Shown piece by piece: positions 62,306 to 64,000 of a stretch of DNA of 64,000 bases (positions are counted from its first letter, which is position 1; each line of letters starts with the position of its first letter). Origin of the DNA: Phorcus lineatus (taxonomy: Eukaryota > Mollusca > Gastropoda > Trochida > Trochidae); contig OV121092.1 in NCBI GenBank assembly GCA_921293015.1, positions 13,832,001 to 13,896,000 on the forward strand, given 5' to 3'. Made by a program: the position numbers and the translations under genes. Below the pieces are notes generated by a model that was given only the letters and a program-made list of their open reading frames with translations, was not told where the DNA came from and did no database searches.

Positions 62306-62658
62306 ATGATGGTATCATGTCAGTGACAAAGTACACATCGTGAGTCAAACAAAACGAGCAAGATACTACTGATTACACCATCTCTATATCATTTCATGTA
62401 ATCTGTGATAGTACTACTAGTATGTTGAGAAGTTAATAACTGTTTCAATTAACTTAATCACCTGTCTTTTTAAATCTAAATTAAGCAATAACTCCTGCAA
62501 TGCAAAAGTCCATGTCTGGTGCTCACAACTGTCATTTTGTTGAAGTTGGATCTGTCGAGACTGCTCTACCAGGAATGTATAAGTTGCACAGAATTTCCAG
62601 AAACTTTAGCTGATTTCTCGGCAAACGGAGACCACGCAACACATGGACCACTAAAAGA

Positions 62659-62690
62659 AATGAGTCATATGAGTCATATGAGTCATATGT
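62659..62690 (+). repeat. 10-bp tandem repeat of an AP-1 site, three copies
   Basis: TGAGTCATA repeated three times at a 10-bp period; TGAGTCA is the consensus AP-1 site. The same place in unit 3 (about 51335) has no such repeat. Functional meaning is unknown. Confidence 0.85.
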
Positions 62691-62960
62691 ACTGGATGTC
62701 CGATTTCACCATTTTTATTTAGCAATTCCTTGGGGCGTTTGCGTTCATCTTTATAGCTTGACCCCAATATTAGTACATTCCATTTGTGCACGATCGTAAT
62801 GGTCCCATTATGCAAATATACCTTTAGACTATTGCTATTTTAGCATAGAAATTTTATAAATAATGGAGGAAATATGTGTCTGGATCCTGCAATGGAAAAC
62901 AAATTCGGAAAGATATAATAAATGGAATTGTATATTTGGGTATACATGCTTGTGTGTTTG

Positions 62961-64000
62961 AATATTGTCTACTTCATTTGCGCAAATATTCTTCAGAATT
63001 TCATTTACCTTGTTAATTTAGTATGTGTTATATGTCATCTTTATCGTCTTATTATGATTATGGAATAAACTGATGGAAAACACGTGGATGTAATCACAAA
63101 AACATGTATTAATAATAGATATTAACATGTGATTCATTCAAATGTTTTGGAGAAATCTAAACAAATGAATATGTCGTGACGTTACTATTGGTGCAATGCA
63201 CAAATACTGCCAAATTCACGCCAGAAATAATAACATACACTTGATAATTGACAAAATAACTTGTCAAAGGGTATTAACATCAGGAGAAACATTATTCATG
63301 TATTTGCATTTGTAAGACATTTTTTTTAATTTAAATTTTTATTTGAAAAATATATACATGCAGGTATCAATCACACATTGCATTTATATGAATAAAAGAT
63401 GACAGGATGACCAGAATTTAAAGAACATATCGATTTTGTTAGACATTTCTAGTGCATATTTAGTAACATTATAAAAGTCGTGGACTTTAGAAATTAATGT
63501 TTGGAAGGTTGGCGTTTGCATTTGTAAGACATAAAAACCATTCAGTCCAGCTGGAGAAAGGTGTAGGGAACAAATTACAAAATAAGACAATGATTTCATT
63601 CACGCAGGAAATTTTTTCAATCTCCATATGTTAAGCAACGTATTATTGTTCATAATGATGTCAAAGGTATGCTCTGTGTGTTTGTGTGCACAACATTTGA
63701 AAAAGACCAAAAAAATAGCACTTCTCAATAGAACCAATACTGACTCCTAAATACTGTGATAAAGTGTGATGCTCATAAGATTTTTCACTAATTAAAAAAT
63801 ATTTGGACGTTTCAAAACAACACCCAGCTTCAAATGTTCACAGTAAAAGCAATGGTCCAGTTTTAATAGAAACACTAATGACCCGTCATTAATTAGAAAT
63901 TCTAGAGTTGTAAATATATAAATCTATAAACTATAATTGGGCTAAAGAATGCAAAATATACCCGTTAAAAACCAAACTATCTACGTCTATGGATTTCAGA
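62961..64000. other. No gene recognised
   Basis: AT-rich DNA to the right edge; no repeat or coding signal was seen. Confidence 0.4.

Larger units (their letters stand above)
59070..62960 (+). repeat. Duplication unit 4, close relative of unit 3
   Basis: Collinear with 47580-51740. About 750 bp (60640-61390) has no counterpart in unit 3. It carries private tandem expansions at 62214-62305 and 62656-62690. Block b reads gagtgcagttcttgtaacga, then ccacgtgggaaaacgg; the CACGTG E-box is shared with units 1 and 2 but changed in unit 3. Confidence 0.82.

Noticed and set aside
1..64000. CRISPR array, bacterial operon or phage content
   Set aside because: Spliced eukaryotic gene, microsatellites and SINEs; no spaced direct repeats of CRISPR type.

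Overview
The window is AT-rich metazoan genomic DNA with spliced genes. The most likely source is a mollusc, probably a bivalve. Two observations suggest this: an element with a GTCC-repeat head and a minisatellite core, a type common in molluscan introns, and tRNA-derived SINEs next to a Penelope-like retroelement. The species cannot be named from the sequence.

One protein-coding gene is clear. It lies on the + strand at 10785-31288 and encodes a membrane adenylyl cyclase of the Ca2+/calmodulin-stimulated AC1 / Drosophila rutabaga class. I could place 20 consecutive exons by splice consensus, phase continuity and family alignment. Their lengths sum to 4,902 nt, or 1,633 codons plus a stop, and all junction phases agree. 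They encode the last membrane span of the first bundle, catalytic domain C1, the C1b calmodulin-binding segment, membrane spans 7-12, catalytic domain C2, and a very long low-complexity tail of about 780 residues that ends in a PDZ-ligand-like Thr-Asp-Val. The exon(s) for the N terminus and the first five spans were not found and probably lie upstream of the window.

Region by region. 1-590 is a 39-bp satellite. 590-10784 has no recognised gene; it holds dispersed repeats, including an inverted pair at about 5.8 and 8.5 kb. 10785-31288 is the cyclase gene. Its introns carry a 5'-truncated, frameshifted antisense Penelope-like element (about 13320-15418) with a GIY-YIG endonuclease and a recognisable hammerhead ribozyme. 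They also carry two direct copies of a 145-bp-minisatellite mobile element, on either side of the calmodulin-binding exon. 31289 to about 34.9 kb is the 3' UTR or 3' flank. 35-64 kb has no gene that I can support. It contains a decayed array of long, same-orientation duplications (four units with the same block order), two tRNA-derived SINEs, foldback elements and simple repeats.

The points most worth a second look are the hammerhead ribozyme, the exon-flanking minisatellite copies, the long tail with its C-terminal PDZ motif, the excess of perfect TGACGTCA sites around a cAMP-producing gene, and the four-unit duplication array.
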